Shown here one piece after another: positions 54,879-64,000 of a stretch of 64,000 bases of DNA. How positions within the stretch are numbered: the first letter of the stretch is position 1; each line of letters starts with the position of its first letter. The stretch comes from Prostheceraeus crozeri (Eukaryota; Platyhelminthes; Polycladida; Euryleptidae): contig CAJQUW010001043.1 in assembly GCA_907163375.1 (NCBI GenBank), positions 1,596,501 through 1,660,500 of the forward strand, written 5' to 3'. The notes under the pieces were generated by a model that ran no database searches, was not told where the DNA came from, and saw nothing but the letters and a program-made list of their open reading frames with translations. A program made the translations under genes and the position numbers.

Positions 54879-55911
54879 TTATATATCATTAAAGTATTGG
54901 TCGATATAATGACTGCGAAAAACATGCCCAGCCCCATAATTCACAACATCGTGGGTACATGGTTCTTCAGTCGTCTGCACAATGGATGATGAATCTGCAA
55001 AATCATTTATTTCATTAAAAGAAAGTGCGATGTTGTGTAGAATGCAGCAAGCAGCAACAATTCTGCAAACTCGCTTGGGACACATCCGGATCTCACAATG
55101 TAAAACGCCAAATCGTCTCTTCAATATTCCAAACGCTCTTTCAATGGTACACCTTGCCGTCATGTGCTTGGCGTTGTAACGTTTTTCCGCTGCGGATCAA
55201 TAATGGAGTAAGCAACCATGTACTACAGGAATATCCGTTATCACCTAGAAGTATCCCATGTACCCTTCCCTGTTCAAAATCAATGCCAAGTTTGCTGAAA
55301 CGTAGGATTCGAGAATCGTGTGTGGAACCTGGCCAATCTGCCACAACGTTTATGAATCGTCCCGTGTGATCACAGATACACTGAACTGCAATATTATGGT
55401 GTCCTTTTCTGTCAACATAATGTGGTTCTTGATCTCCTATTGGGGCTTGAATTCGGATATGTGTCCCATCAACGGCACCAACAATGCCTGGAATTCCAAA
55501 TTTCTGGGAAAATCCTGATTTGATATTGCGGATATCATAGTCACTGGTTGGAAAATAAATAAAGTCTTTCAACAAACTTGAGAGGCACAACGAAACATTA
55601 AATATAATGCGACTAACACTTGAAATATGTATGCCAAATGTATCGCCGATTGTTTTCAATTTGTCTCCGGTAGCATAATATCTCAATGCACATAGTAATT
55701 GTAACTCAGAAGTTAGTGCATAATTCCTTCTTGAAACATGGGCCAGAACTTCATCAATCAAATTATGGATGTAGTTGAATGTACTTTTTGTAAAGCGGAA
55801 ACGTTGCCTGAATTCTTCATCGTTATACTTTTCAAAACAATCCACTCGATCTGAGAATCTTCTTGGGTTTCTGTTTGCACTATCAACGTTAAAGATAGGA
55901 ATAAATACCAT
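54879..55911 (-). pseudogene. Harbinger DDE transposase (DDE_Tnp_4 type), one frameshift
   Basis: Leftward reading of about 340 codons. N-terminal helical part 'EFRQRFRFTKSTFNYIHNLI' and HTH 'GDTFGIHISSVSRIIF', then the nuclease core: 'GIVGAVDGTHIRIQ' (first Asp), 'NVVADWPGSTHDSRIL' (second Asp), 'LLGDNGYSCSTWLLTP', and '[14 protein letters not shown]' (Glu). The frame changes once near 55160-55195, between 'LLTP' and the '[15 protein letters not shown]' segment; the rest is open, ending '[11 protein letters not shown]'. All catalytic acids are present. Cuts and pastes with 3-bp duplications. Confidence 0.9.
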
Positions 55912-56527
55912 TTCTATTTCTTTTCACTCACTCCGTATGCGTATATACGGGACTAAAGTTATAATGACAACTTTAACAGATACATCATGTTAAAGTAAGT
56001 TCACATCATCTTTAAAATCGACCTGTTAAATCTAACAGGGCAGTAAAAATTAACTGCCCTGTTAATTATATGCAACTACTGTCAATTCAAGCGGCCCTGT
56101 TATGATATATTCTGACAGCTCCGTTAAACTAATGGCCCTGTTAATAGTTTTATGCAACCAGGCCCTGGTCTATATTTGAATCGGAGTTCATCGACGAAGG
56201 TGTCCTGGCAATGATTTGAATCGGTTGGAATCTTTAGTGAGGCAGGAATGGAATCAGATTTATCAACAGATGATCAGAAATTTGATCGGCAGTATGCCTA
56301 ATCGGATCCGAAAAGTAATAGAAGTGAGAGGAGATGAATCTGGCTACTTGGGAATGCACCCAGCAGTCCTTTTAAGGAATAGGCCCTCAATGGACCAATA
56401 TATAACAAAGAAAAATATTAGATACAATATAGGAAACAATTTCATTCAATCATAGTTAAAAACTTACTGTTTACTATAAAATGTTGCTGTTTTAACAAAT
56501 TTCTAACTATTTACGAAACGGACTGTA

Positions 56528-57979
56528 CATGTAGTAAACGAATTGATTACTGAAACTTGTACTAGATTCTTTACCTAAAAGTACATTGCAAGTTATTTTA
56601 TAGAAATAACATGATATTGAAAGAGAATCGAGAAGAATCGCGAGTATAAAAAGAAACAAACCCGACTGATAGGGTAGAGGTATCTAACCCTAAGTTTTCC
56701 CAACTAGGTTAATAATAGGGAATACTCGAAGGTGCGAAATGGGACCTAGAATGGCAGCAACCTAGCCCAATCCACCATGCACCAAACCACAGCCGCCATC
56801 CTCACCCTTTGACGCAACCCTGACATGTTGCAATGGATGCTGGCATACAGGGACATTAAGTCGACAAGGGAAATAGCTGCTCGATACGTTATAGAGTCCT
56901 AGGCCCATTTCGTCTGCATTTGTGTTATGCTGACTTACAACAAAAACTCAGCCAGCAATCCGCACGGGCGTACTCACTGGCGCTGACAGCGGCGTTTCAG
57001 GGATGCATTGACAGTTGTAGGGATGACTCATTCAGTCACAGGTATTAGATCAAAGGGACCAGCCATCCAAAAAGAACCAACCCTGACATCAAGTAATCAG
57101 ACTAACTTATCGCTAACCCCAGAGGGTCATCAAGCCACCTCTCTCGGACTACTGTGCTCTCAAAAAGATGCATAAAATGAGCAAAATATATTAAGGCATT
57201 ATTAAATGAATTGTCAGTCAGTGGAAGCTTCCGTTCTTTTCGTATTGCAAGCCATATTTTTCGAATATAACCCTAGGGTTATATGATAGTTCCGCAATTT
57301 AAGAGCGGAATCCATTTGAGAGAGATGATGAGTGGCGAAACCGCATTGAGTATTTGGTTTTCATCAATCGCTTTACATCGATTGTCACAAGTATCAGTTG
57401 AGCGATTACAGACTCTTTCATTTTGACAAGAAGTGTAGCTCCTGCTAAATATCACTGCTATTAAATATGATAGCATAAAAACATATTGATATATACACAA
57501 GCAGTTCCATTCACTGTTTTTCTGATAGAAAGAACCTGCTGTGTTGATTATCTGAAAATCTAGATCTTATAGTTAGGATAATACGATAACGTTTGATTTA
57601 TATGCAGTCACACTCAAATGGCGATGGTTTTGTACCAAACCTCTCTCTCGTCTTTGCCTCGCTGGTCTTTGAAAAATTTAGATCAAAGTCTTGGTACCAT
57701 TTTGCTCGGTATTTTAACCCAGCCTGATCTCAGTCAAAAGTTAATCATGACTGATGAAGGATATTCGAGGGTGGGTTACATTCGAGAAAATAAGGCAAGT
57801 CCGCTCTGGCTCATTAATTTCACATAGCATCAGATACTTGAGGAGAAAACTTTCCAGAGAAGTCATTTGCGTTGAAGCAAACACCAACATATTTTGTGGA
57901 AATAGAAGCGGGGAGGAACATATGCCATGGTAGAATGAATTACGAATTCTATGATGCGTACGGCAATACTCCAACTCAC
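56528..57979. other. Receptor intron, no gene recognised
   Basis: No element end or protein motif recognised on either strand. Confidence 0.35.
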
Positions 57980-58147
57980 CAATTGGTATGAATCCGGGTC
58001 TTCTATCAATGCAACTCTATTCCAGCCAAAATGCTGAAGAAACGCTAATCTTGCAGCGTTATGACTGGATTCAGATTCACTTAGTCTCATGAAGTTGTGA
58101 TACTTTTCTCTCTCACTCAATGCAGGCGCGGTTGCACCGTATGAAAC
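57980..58147 (-). CDS. GABA-B-type receptor, ligand-binding-domain exon (first of two seen)
   Basis: 168 bp, 56 codons, phase 0 at both ends: acceptor CTGTTTTCAG before and donor GTGAGT after (reverse strand). Reads 'VSYGATAPALSEREKYHNFM', 'RLSESESSHNAARLAFLQHF' and 'GWNRVALIEDPDSYQL'. In GABA-B receptors the corresponding stretch is 'SYGAxSPALSDRxRFPTFFR..PS...N..R..LFK.FGWxRVATI', inside the Venus-flytrap ligand-binding domain. The next exon of the gene is 35336-35446, so the intron between is about 22.5 kb. Earlier exons should lie to the right, beyond or within 58.2-64 kb; none was recognised. The exon frame is clean, so the gene is probably live. Subtype cannot be fixed; many invertebrates have expanded GABA-B-like families. 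Confidence 0.85.
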
Positions 58148-58507
58148 CTGAAAACAGATGATAAATTAATAAATGATGCAAATCCTTGAATTATCATCAT
58201 TTCAAATTTTAAGTTACAAATAATTTACATATCCACTTCACAACGATGACACAGATAAAAATGACTCCTGTCGATATTTCGTGGTCGAAAATAAGTAACT
58301 GAAGAACAATTATTACTTCTATCAGAAATGGACACCAGAAAGATAATAGTATAACTAAATGGATGCTCTTCTGGAGCGGCAGCCAGTGGTATCTCTACTA
58401 ACGAAGAGTGCCCCAGGTTTGACAACATGAAATACTGGGAATTAGTCGGAGGGTCACGGAACTACTCTGAGAGCTGGTGGACTCGGCCAATGTGACCCAA
58501 TGTGTTA

Positions 58508-58715
58508 GGCCCCAATCGTGTACTAGATGCAAAATTCGACGCCTCACGAAATTCAAAAACAGAATCATTTCTTACTATCTGGTGAACACGAAAACACCAA
58601 TGACTGACATTCTAAGTGGTGGAATACCTCCGGCAGACGACCTCAAAGGACCCCCAATATTGTACTAGACAACATTCGACGCCCCGCGAAATTCGAAGGC
58701 AGAATTGTTTCTTAG
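58508..58715. repeat. Two direct copies of a 70-bp unit
   Basis: 'TGTACTAGATGCAAAATTCG' with 'ACGCCTCACGAAATTC' at 58518-58555 recurs as 'TGTACTAGACAACATTCG' with 'ACGCCCCGCGAAATTC' at about 58661-58697, about 140 bases on. Origin unknown. Confidence 0.5.
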
Positions 58716-59426
58716 TGTAACATGAATTTAAGACTTGGATATGCACATGTACATGTACATGGAAGCATTTTCAATTGCCTTGGACATATCTTTTGCGCTC
58801 AACCGATCAAACTATGCTCGTTGGGGAAGTTTGTACTTCGATAAACTGAAGAAACTACCAGGCTCATGCAGAGAAAGTCTTCAGAATGATCCTTTTTCCA
58901 TTCGTCGCTCTTCAAAGCATTTTTCAAGAAGCTCAATCGATCTCGCGCCTTTAGCTGACGATAAATCGAGACACCTCATCATCTATGCGAGGAATTGTTA
59001 CATTTCGTAATTCAGAGTGTCGTCAATGATGATAGCATCAAATTTGAAAACATTCACTGCGGGGTATGGAATCTGCTGAACAGTAATGCCTTTATGATGC
59101 TACCTAAAATACCTAAAACTCTGTAAGCGGTGTAAGTTCGGATTCTATCAAAAGACGATGAGCTCGCTTTCTCAACAGCCATGTGCTACATCTATTATTC
59201 TATTTCAAACATAACCGCGTTGTCAGATGCCCAGCACACACTGACAATGCTATAGCCACAAAGATAGATTCATTTGCGTGTGGGTTAGTCTAGAGCGGAT
59301 ATAATCCTATCCCAGTCATTGTGTGCAATGGTAGCAACCGATAGAGATTGACATAGATATCTCTTTGGCTTGTGTGATTGGCGAAGCGCGCGCATTGCGG
59401 AAGCAGCTCTATCACAGAACCCATAA

Positions 59427-59624
59427 GGCCTCAGCCACACTGAAAGCAAAGCAAACACGAGCGTCCCAAGCAAACGTGAGCAAACGTATCTCCGCAAGCT
59501 ATCAATCGCTCTGGTTTGCTTTGCTTGCAGTGTGGCAGAATATAACTGCTGCAATGATGACTTTATATTTGCTGCAAAGCGTTGCTCGGAAACGCTTGGA
59601 AAAGCTCACAGTGTGGCTGAGGCC
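59427..59624. mobile_element. PIF/Harbinger-type MITE, copy 2
   Basis: 198 bp, ends GGCCTCAGCCACACTG / complement of CAGTGTGGCTGAGGCC, with a TAA duplication (59424-59426, 59625-59627), the TWA target of PIF/Harbinger. The homologous repeat at 29 kb lacks an insertion at this place. Confidence 0.85.
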
Positions 59625-59635
59625 TAAGCCTCAAC

Positions 59636-60157
59636 CACAGAATTAAACAGGTCGTCTCTTCTTCCGTTTGACTAGAAGGGAAGCATTGGAACATGTAACG
59701 TTATTGAATTGGCACAATCTGCTGACTAAATACCATAGCAATCGAACAATGAGCGGCCAGTTCAACATTAAACACGCCAAATTGTGCAAAGTTTCAGTGA
59801 CTGTCATCAACCGGATCACACAGCAAAGAGACACAGACGATGTCAAGTTCTTCAGAGAAGTTTGTGAACGTTTTTTCATGCGCCTGCTAACTTTTTTTAA
59901 AATGATCGGGTGACCCAACATTATCGAGAAAACGTTTGCGCAATGATCTGAATTCGTCGAATCTGAAGGAGTCGTGGCGATCGGAGCATTTTGAAGGAAT
60001 TCAGAGCAATCCGCAAGCCACGCATCCGCATTTTCCTATCTCTGTAAGGTATTAAAATTTTCTTTTTGCCCACTTATTACGTTCCTGCATGTGTCATCTG
60101 TTTGAATCAGTTTGCACTTCTAGCAAAGTGATACGATTAAACAGATCTAATTCTGTG
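59636..60157 (+). mobile_element. hAT-type non-autonomous element, CACAGAATT family, copy 2
   Basis: 522 bp with exact 8-bp duplication GCCTCAAC (59628-59635, 60158-60165) and inverted ends CACAGAATTAAAC / complement of ATCTAATTCTGTG. Reverse-oriented relative to copy 1 (40329-40849), with which it aligns along its length. The corresponding place in the 29-kb repeat reads CTTCAACGG without insertion. Confidence 0.88.
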
Positions 60158-60375
60158 GCCTCAACAGTCAGATTGCACCCAGGCCTGTCAAATGAAAAGT
60201 GCATATCTTTAACTCAGTTTTTCTTAGTAATAAATTCTTCAGATGGAAATATTATTCACACCGTTGTGGCTTCAACAGTCAGATTGCAGGTAGGCCGTCA
60301 AGTAAAAAAAGTGCACATAATTTACTAAAGCTTCCTCCTTAATAGATTCGTCAAATGGAAATATTATGCACACTG
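60158..60375. repeat. Two tandem units of about 108 bp
   Basis: Each starts 'CAACAGTCAGATTGCA', continues 'GTCAARTRAAAA' and 'CAGATGGAAATATTAT', and ends CACAC. A third, diverged unit lies at 29535-29628, where the Tc1 at 29630 inserted. Confidence 0.65.
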
Positions 60376-61860
60376 CTCGACTCTTTACGATCTGAGTTTA
60401 CTGCCTATGTGCGTTTTGTGTGGTGTCAATCTTCTGGTTCGTCAGAATTCAGGCATGAATTTTTATTACGTTCAATGGAAAATTGAACTTCTTGCCCCTC
60501 TAGTGCTAGACCCAAACACGCAGACAAAACAATTTATCCATGGCTATAACTAACCGACCGATTGCACCTTTGTCAATTAAATTAGCCACAATTAACATAT
60601 CAGAAATTAGACTTCTCTTAGAAAAATTCTCCTCCTTTTCTTAAGTATGAATCAGTGGCTATCATGGAGTTGCAGATGGCTGATTAGATCATGAAAGGAT
60701 GTCACAGTAATATGTCATTAGAATGTTGATTTTGTCAGTAATGAAGGCTTGTGATGCTTCCATAGATAAATTCTACGGCATCGAAGAAACAGAGAAAAAA
60801 AGTCGTTCTGTATGATGTGGAATAAGAACTCATTTTAACACACACTTCATTTTGAAATTATTTTACTGATAGAAAAAAATATTTGTTGTTCAGAAATTAA
60901 AACTTGTCCACGATTCGGTCAATGTACGTGTATGTCGCATATCTGAATATACATACTGCTTACCTTTGTTATATTGGTTATTCACATAATGATGTCGATT
61001 AAAAATTCTCAAGAGCAAATTGGTTTCATTTCTTGAAACGTTTAAACAGAGAAATGATAGAATGGAAAGTTAATATTAACATAAATATATCGGCAACATC
61101 ATTAGGACCGGCAGACGTTAATTTATTTCATCGGGTATTGCACCCAAATTATAACAGACTTCAAAGGTGACATTTGTCTTCACTGATCGTATTTTTTTGG
61201 TTTCTTACAATTTGCTAAAACATTTTAGCCTGTGCATATGCTGCTTCCAATTCAGTACTTCTTCGCATTACATCCAAACTTGTATATATCATTTTAGAAA
61301 AAATAAAAGGATCTGTTGGTAAACTATCATAGAGCTTCCAATCACGTTAAGAAACAGATGTACATTTCTGCAGATCGAAAGTCTATTTACCTCAGAACAG
61401 TGAGGAGAAACAGAATTCAGATATAGCACATAAAGTGTTTGTTTTTATTGATTTCTTCTACTACATCTGAATCTGATCGATTGTCAATTCCGTCGTAAAA
61501 TAATGAAAGACTAGCCACCGGCCACTCCTAATAGAATAGTAAAATGGGACAATTTCATCGATAGCAGAAGCTGATTTTGATGTATATTTTCATCGTTTCT
61601 CCATATCTCCCAAATTTGAAATTTAATATATATATGACCAGAATTTTACAGAAAAAATTTCGCATTTATTGATATAATAGTTTTATTTACTTCAGCAGAT
61701 ATGCAAGTTAAAAATCACCCAAGAGACTGCTGCAGTTGCACGTCTATAACCGACTATGACTGTATATGAGTGATGGAGTCCGGCTAGACTCATGTGAAGG
61801 AGTTTTAAGACACTTGATTGGGAAATCGACTGCAGCATGTCGCTGCTCTTTCTTCATGTT
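60376..61860. other. No gene recognised
   Basis: AT-rich, no motif or element end noticed. Confidence 0.35.
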
Positions 61861-62535
61861 AGTCCGGCAGCCAGAACGAGTTTCTGTAGGGAACGAGGCC
61901 GAAAGTGAGACATTCACAGAATGATGTACACCCTATGCTTACTACGAATCTGCACGCCTGCCGAGTTCTAATTAGCTTCTCTTCCTGTCAGATACTATCA
62001 AAGAAAAGTAATTGTCAATCCAATGGAATGCAAATTGCAGTTTTTGGCAAAAATGAGTATTCCATGTTTACTCTTATCAACTGAAAAGTACTAAGTCAGG
62101 AGCCATAATCTTTGACATTGTATGTCTCTAGGTTATTTCCTATCATGTATATGTTATAATATCATGCTTCTGATCGGCGATGTATGCGAGAGTGTGGTTC
62201 AATGTGGATAAAGTGGGCCAACATGTTGATTTGCCGATAGTATGAAGCTTGCCAAATCTGAATCTGTGTAGCTTCATAGATATATGTTCATGAGCATGAT
62301 GAAAAATGATCTGAAGACATTTCATGTCAAAAATTATGGCTCCAGACTCAATGCCATCAGTTGATAAGAGAAAATATAGAAAATTTCATTCTCGACAAAA
62401 ACTGCAATTTGCGTCCCATTAGATTAACATGCGTCTCTCTTTGATCGTGTCTGACAAGAAGAGGAATAAACTAACACTCGACAGATGCGCAGATTCGGCC
62501 CCTTTCGATGCAGAAACTTGCTCTGGCGGCGGACT
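61861..62535. mobile_element. Inverted-end element, AGTCCGGCAGCCAGAACGA family, copy 2
   Basis: 675 bp, ends AGTCCGGCAGCCAGAACGAG / complement of GCTCTGGCGGCGGACT with similarity over about 50 bases; flanked by ATGTT on both sides, possibly a 5-bp duplication. No ORF. Superfamily not assigned. Confidence 0.6.
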
Positions 62536-63619
62536 ATGTTGATTCAAGTCACTACAATGCACTGTATTGCATGTAGAGCAGGTCATATAATGTATAACTG
62601 GTCTTAATATGCATGTATTAATTGTTTACTTTATGAAGCTGCCTGTATCAGCAATGAACTTATCCTTACAATTTCATAGAGCCTCAAAAATATCTGCCTA
62701 ATTGTCCGTGTAAAATATGTCCCTATAAATCGTACCGGGGACTTTTGTTAATAGAAATGCTACTTTACATTCATAAGTTTGATTTCAAATGTAAACGAGA
62801 TTCGTTCATACTTGACATTTTATCGTATAATGATGTACTTGCATATCATACATGTATATAAATACATGCAGTTAGAGCAACATTTCAATGAATTTGCATT
62901 TTATGAAGGATTTAAATTATTCTATGATGCTATATTGATCCGTTTCATATTGCTACATTATATTGACTTAAGCCGTTATCTTCAATATATCTAATCACAA
63001 TAAAATGACATTAACCGTCATAATTGACTTTTTCTTCCTAACCCTCAATGATTTCATCATGACAGACAATATGAAGACTTTTACAAGGAGGAAATTAAAT
63101 TATGTTTCAACCATTATTTAGTCCTCTTGGAAGCAGAGAAGACAAGAAATTTGGAACCCATCTTCCACTCATGTCTCCCTCTATTACTGTTTTTGCCTTT
63201 TCAGGAGCGAACTCAGAGTAAAGTCACGTCTTATATTGCTGAGATTGAAGATGTATGAAGGAAGATTGAGGAGTCAATGTTTTTTTAATCTTCGAAAATT
63301 CTTCTCAGAAATAACGTTCCGAGAATGAAATACATATCACGCTACAAATCATGACGATGTGGCGCATCGACAAAATTTATTTACGTCGAAGCTAAAAATT
63401 TTGAGAATGGAACTGAAAGATAGAAAGAGACAGAGAGGGCTTCGTCATCCTGTGCTTCGCTGACATAATGTCAGTACTCTAGAAATAAGAAGCGGCATCA
63501 AGTGTGTGCTACGTGCTCATTTCATCTTCATTCCATGTATAAATTTCATTATTTCATTGCATGTTTGTGCTAAGTTAAGCGATAAATCGATTTGAGTTTT
63601 GGGAGAAAGAAAGAAAGTA

Positions 63620-63625
<6 letters not shown>
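62536..63625. other. No gene recognised
   Basis: A phrase CCGGGGACTTTTG at about 62738 recalls the DD41D transposon end but no partner end was seen. Confidence 0.3.

Positions 63626-63657
<32 letters not shown>
63626..63657. repeat. (AG)16 microsatellite
   Basis: Uninterrupted AG dinucleotide run about 85 bases upstream of the PHD-finger ORF. Confidence 0.95.
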
Positions 63658-63659
<2 letters not shown>

Positions 63660-63742
63660 GTTGAATTACTATACACACGTCGCGGAGATCGGTGCCAACG
63701 AATACCTGCATTACCATTAATTGTTACTATCTAATTTACCGA

Positions 63743-64000
63743 ATGACAACACCAAACCAATCCGGATCACCATCTACGTTCGTGCAGGTAGACGAAGTAA
63801 AATGTGAGAAGTGTGGGGCTGACAATGAAGTGGAAGACGTAATGCTCTGCGATAAATGTGACAGAGCGTACCACATTACCTGTACAGAACTGCCGGTATA
63901 CGAGTTAATCAAATACTCGCGAAAGTACCAGTATAAAAGGAAATACATATGCGAAGCGTGTATGACTTCTTCCTTCGTAACCCTATCAGAGAAGATTGCG
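63743..64000 (+). CDS. PHD-finger protein, N-terminal part (runs off the window)
   Basis: Open frame of 86 codons with no stop to the window end, starting 'MTTPNQSGSPSTFVQ'. Residues about 21-75 form a PHD finger with C4-H-C3 order: 'CEKCG' , 'VMLCDKCDRAYHITC', and after a longer than usual loop 'RKYICEACM'. PHD fingers read histone H3 tails in host chromatin proteins, but many CR1/L2-group LINEs also carry a PHD-like finger in ORF1. The start is the first ATG in the frame after a short leader. With only the first 86 residues, host gene and LINE ORF1 remain open; neighbours being mostly mobile elements slightly favours the latter. Confidence 0.7.
   Translation, partial: MTTPNQSGSPSTFVQVDEVKCEKCGADNEVEDVMLCDKCDRAYHITCTELPVYELIKYSRKYQYKRKYICEACMTSSFVTLSEKIA

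Larger units (their letters stand above)
53363..56164. mobile_element. PIF/Harbinger transposon, nearly intact
   Basis: 2802 bp with inverted ends GGCCCGGTTGCATAAA / complement of TTTATGCAACCAGGCC and a 3-bp duplication CTG (53360-53362, 56165-56167). Removing it makes the flanking Tc1 frame read through 'PIEQIWSIFESE', which fixes the borders. Two genes face each other inside: a Myb/SANT-like protein and a DDE transposase, the standard Harbinger pair. Only one coding defect was noticed, so this is a young copy and perhaps part of an active family. Confidence 0.92.
52480..56525 (+). mobile_element. Tc1-family transposon split by a Harbinger element
   Basis: The right end is GAAACGGACTG followed by TA (56526-56527), the same end as in the Tc1 at 29630-30972. 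The left end was not located. The transposase is readable on the + strand with several breaks: HTH and 'LSRTTVWRRLKELNYSSR' near 52810-52870, 'VVTFVWSDQAAVRLKFKDGR' (first Asp), 'WILMDDNAPCHRA' (second Asp) and 'DWPARFPDLNPIEQIW' (Glu). After the insertion it continues 'SIFESEFIDEGVLAMI' and 'MIRNLIGSMPNRIRKVIE'. Confidence 0.82.

Noticed and set aside
62731-62760. CCGGGGACTTTTG phrase similar to the DD41D transposon end
   Set aside because: No second end and no TA pair; chance match possible.

Overview
The window looks like AT-rich, non-coding-dominated DNA from an invertebrate animal. Evidence: two GT-AG bounded exons of a GABA-B type class C receptor, and relics of Tc1/mariner, PIF/Harbinger, hAT, Helitron, several LINE lineages and a Polinton/Maverick-type virus-like element. 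Species cannot be named from the sequence alone. No rRNA, CRISPR or bacterial-style operon was seen.

Layout. 1-1740: decayed Tc1 transposase cut by a 741-bp hAT-type element. 3032-19356: a 16.3-kb Polinton-like element with near-identical inverted ends (starting AGT) and a 6-bp target duplication TTTAGG. Its rightward half carries a zinc-finger/coiled-coil gene, a small spliced proline-rich gene and a broken protein-primed-type DNA polymerase B. Its leftward half carries a TBP-like module, a DEDD-type exonuclease-like exon, a Zn-cluster ORF and others. One domain recurs in three separate ORFs and at the front of the polymerase. I could not recognise capsid, packaging ATPase, protease or integrase genes. 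19.4-34 kb: LINE relics, a hAT element, an almost intact DD41D mariner relative, a GC-rich inverted-repeat element, a deleted Tc1 and a three-copy MITE cluster. 35-60 kb: two consecutive exons of a minus-strand GABA-B-like receptor (57980-58147, then 35336-35446) separated by a 22.5-kb intron holding a LINE split by a Tc1, two hAT families, a Helitron tail, an RTE-like LINE tail and a Tc1 split by a nearly intact Harbinger. 60-64 kb: more MITEs and, at the edge, the open start of a PHD-finger gene.

Many element borders could be set to the base from target-site duplications, and four nested insertions give a relative order of events. The part most likely to be new is the gene content and regulatory layout of the Polinton-like element: its own TBP-like module, TATA boxes, CRE and AP-1 site clusters, a structured repeat in three copies, and a repeatedly reused protein module.
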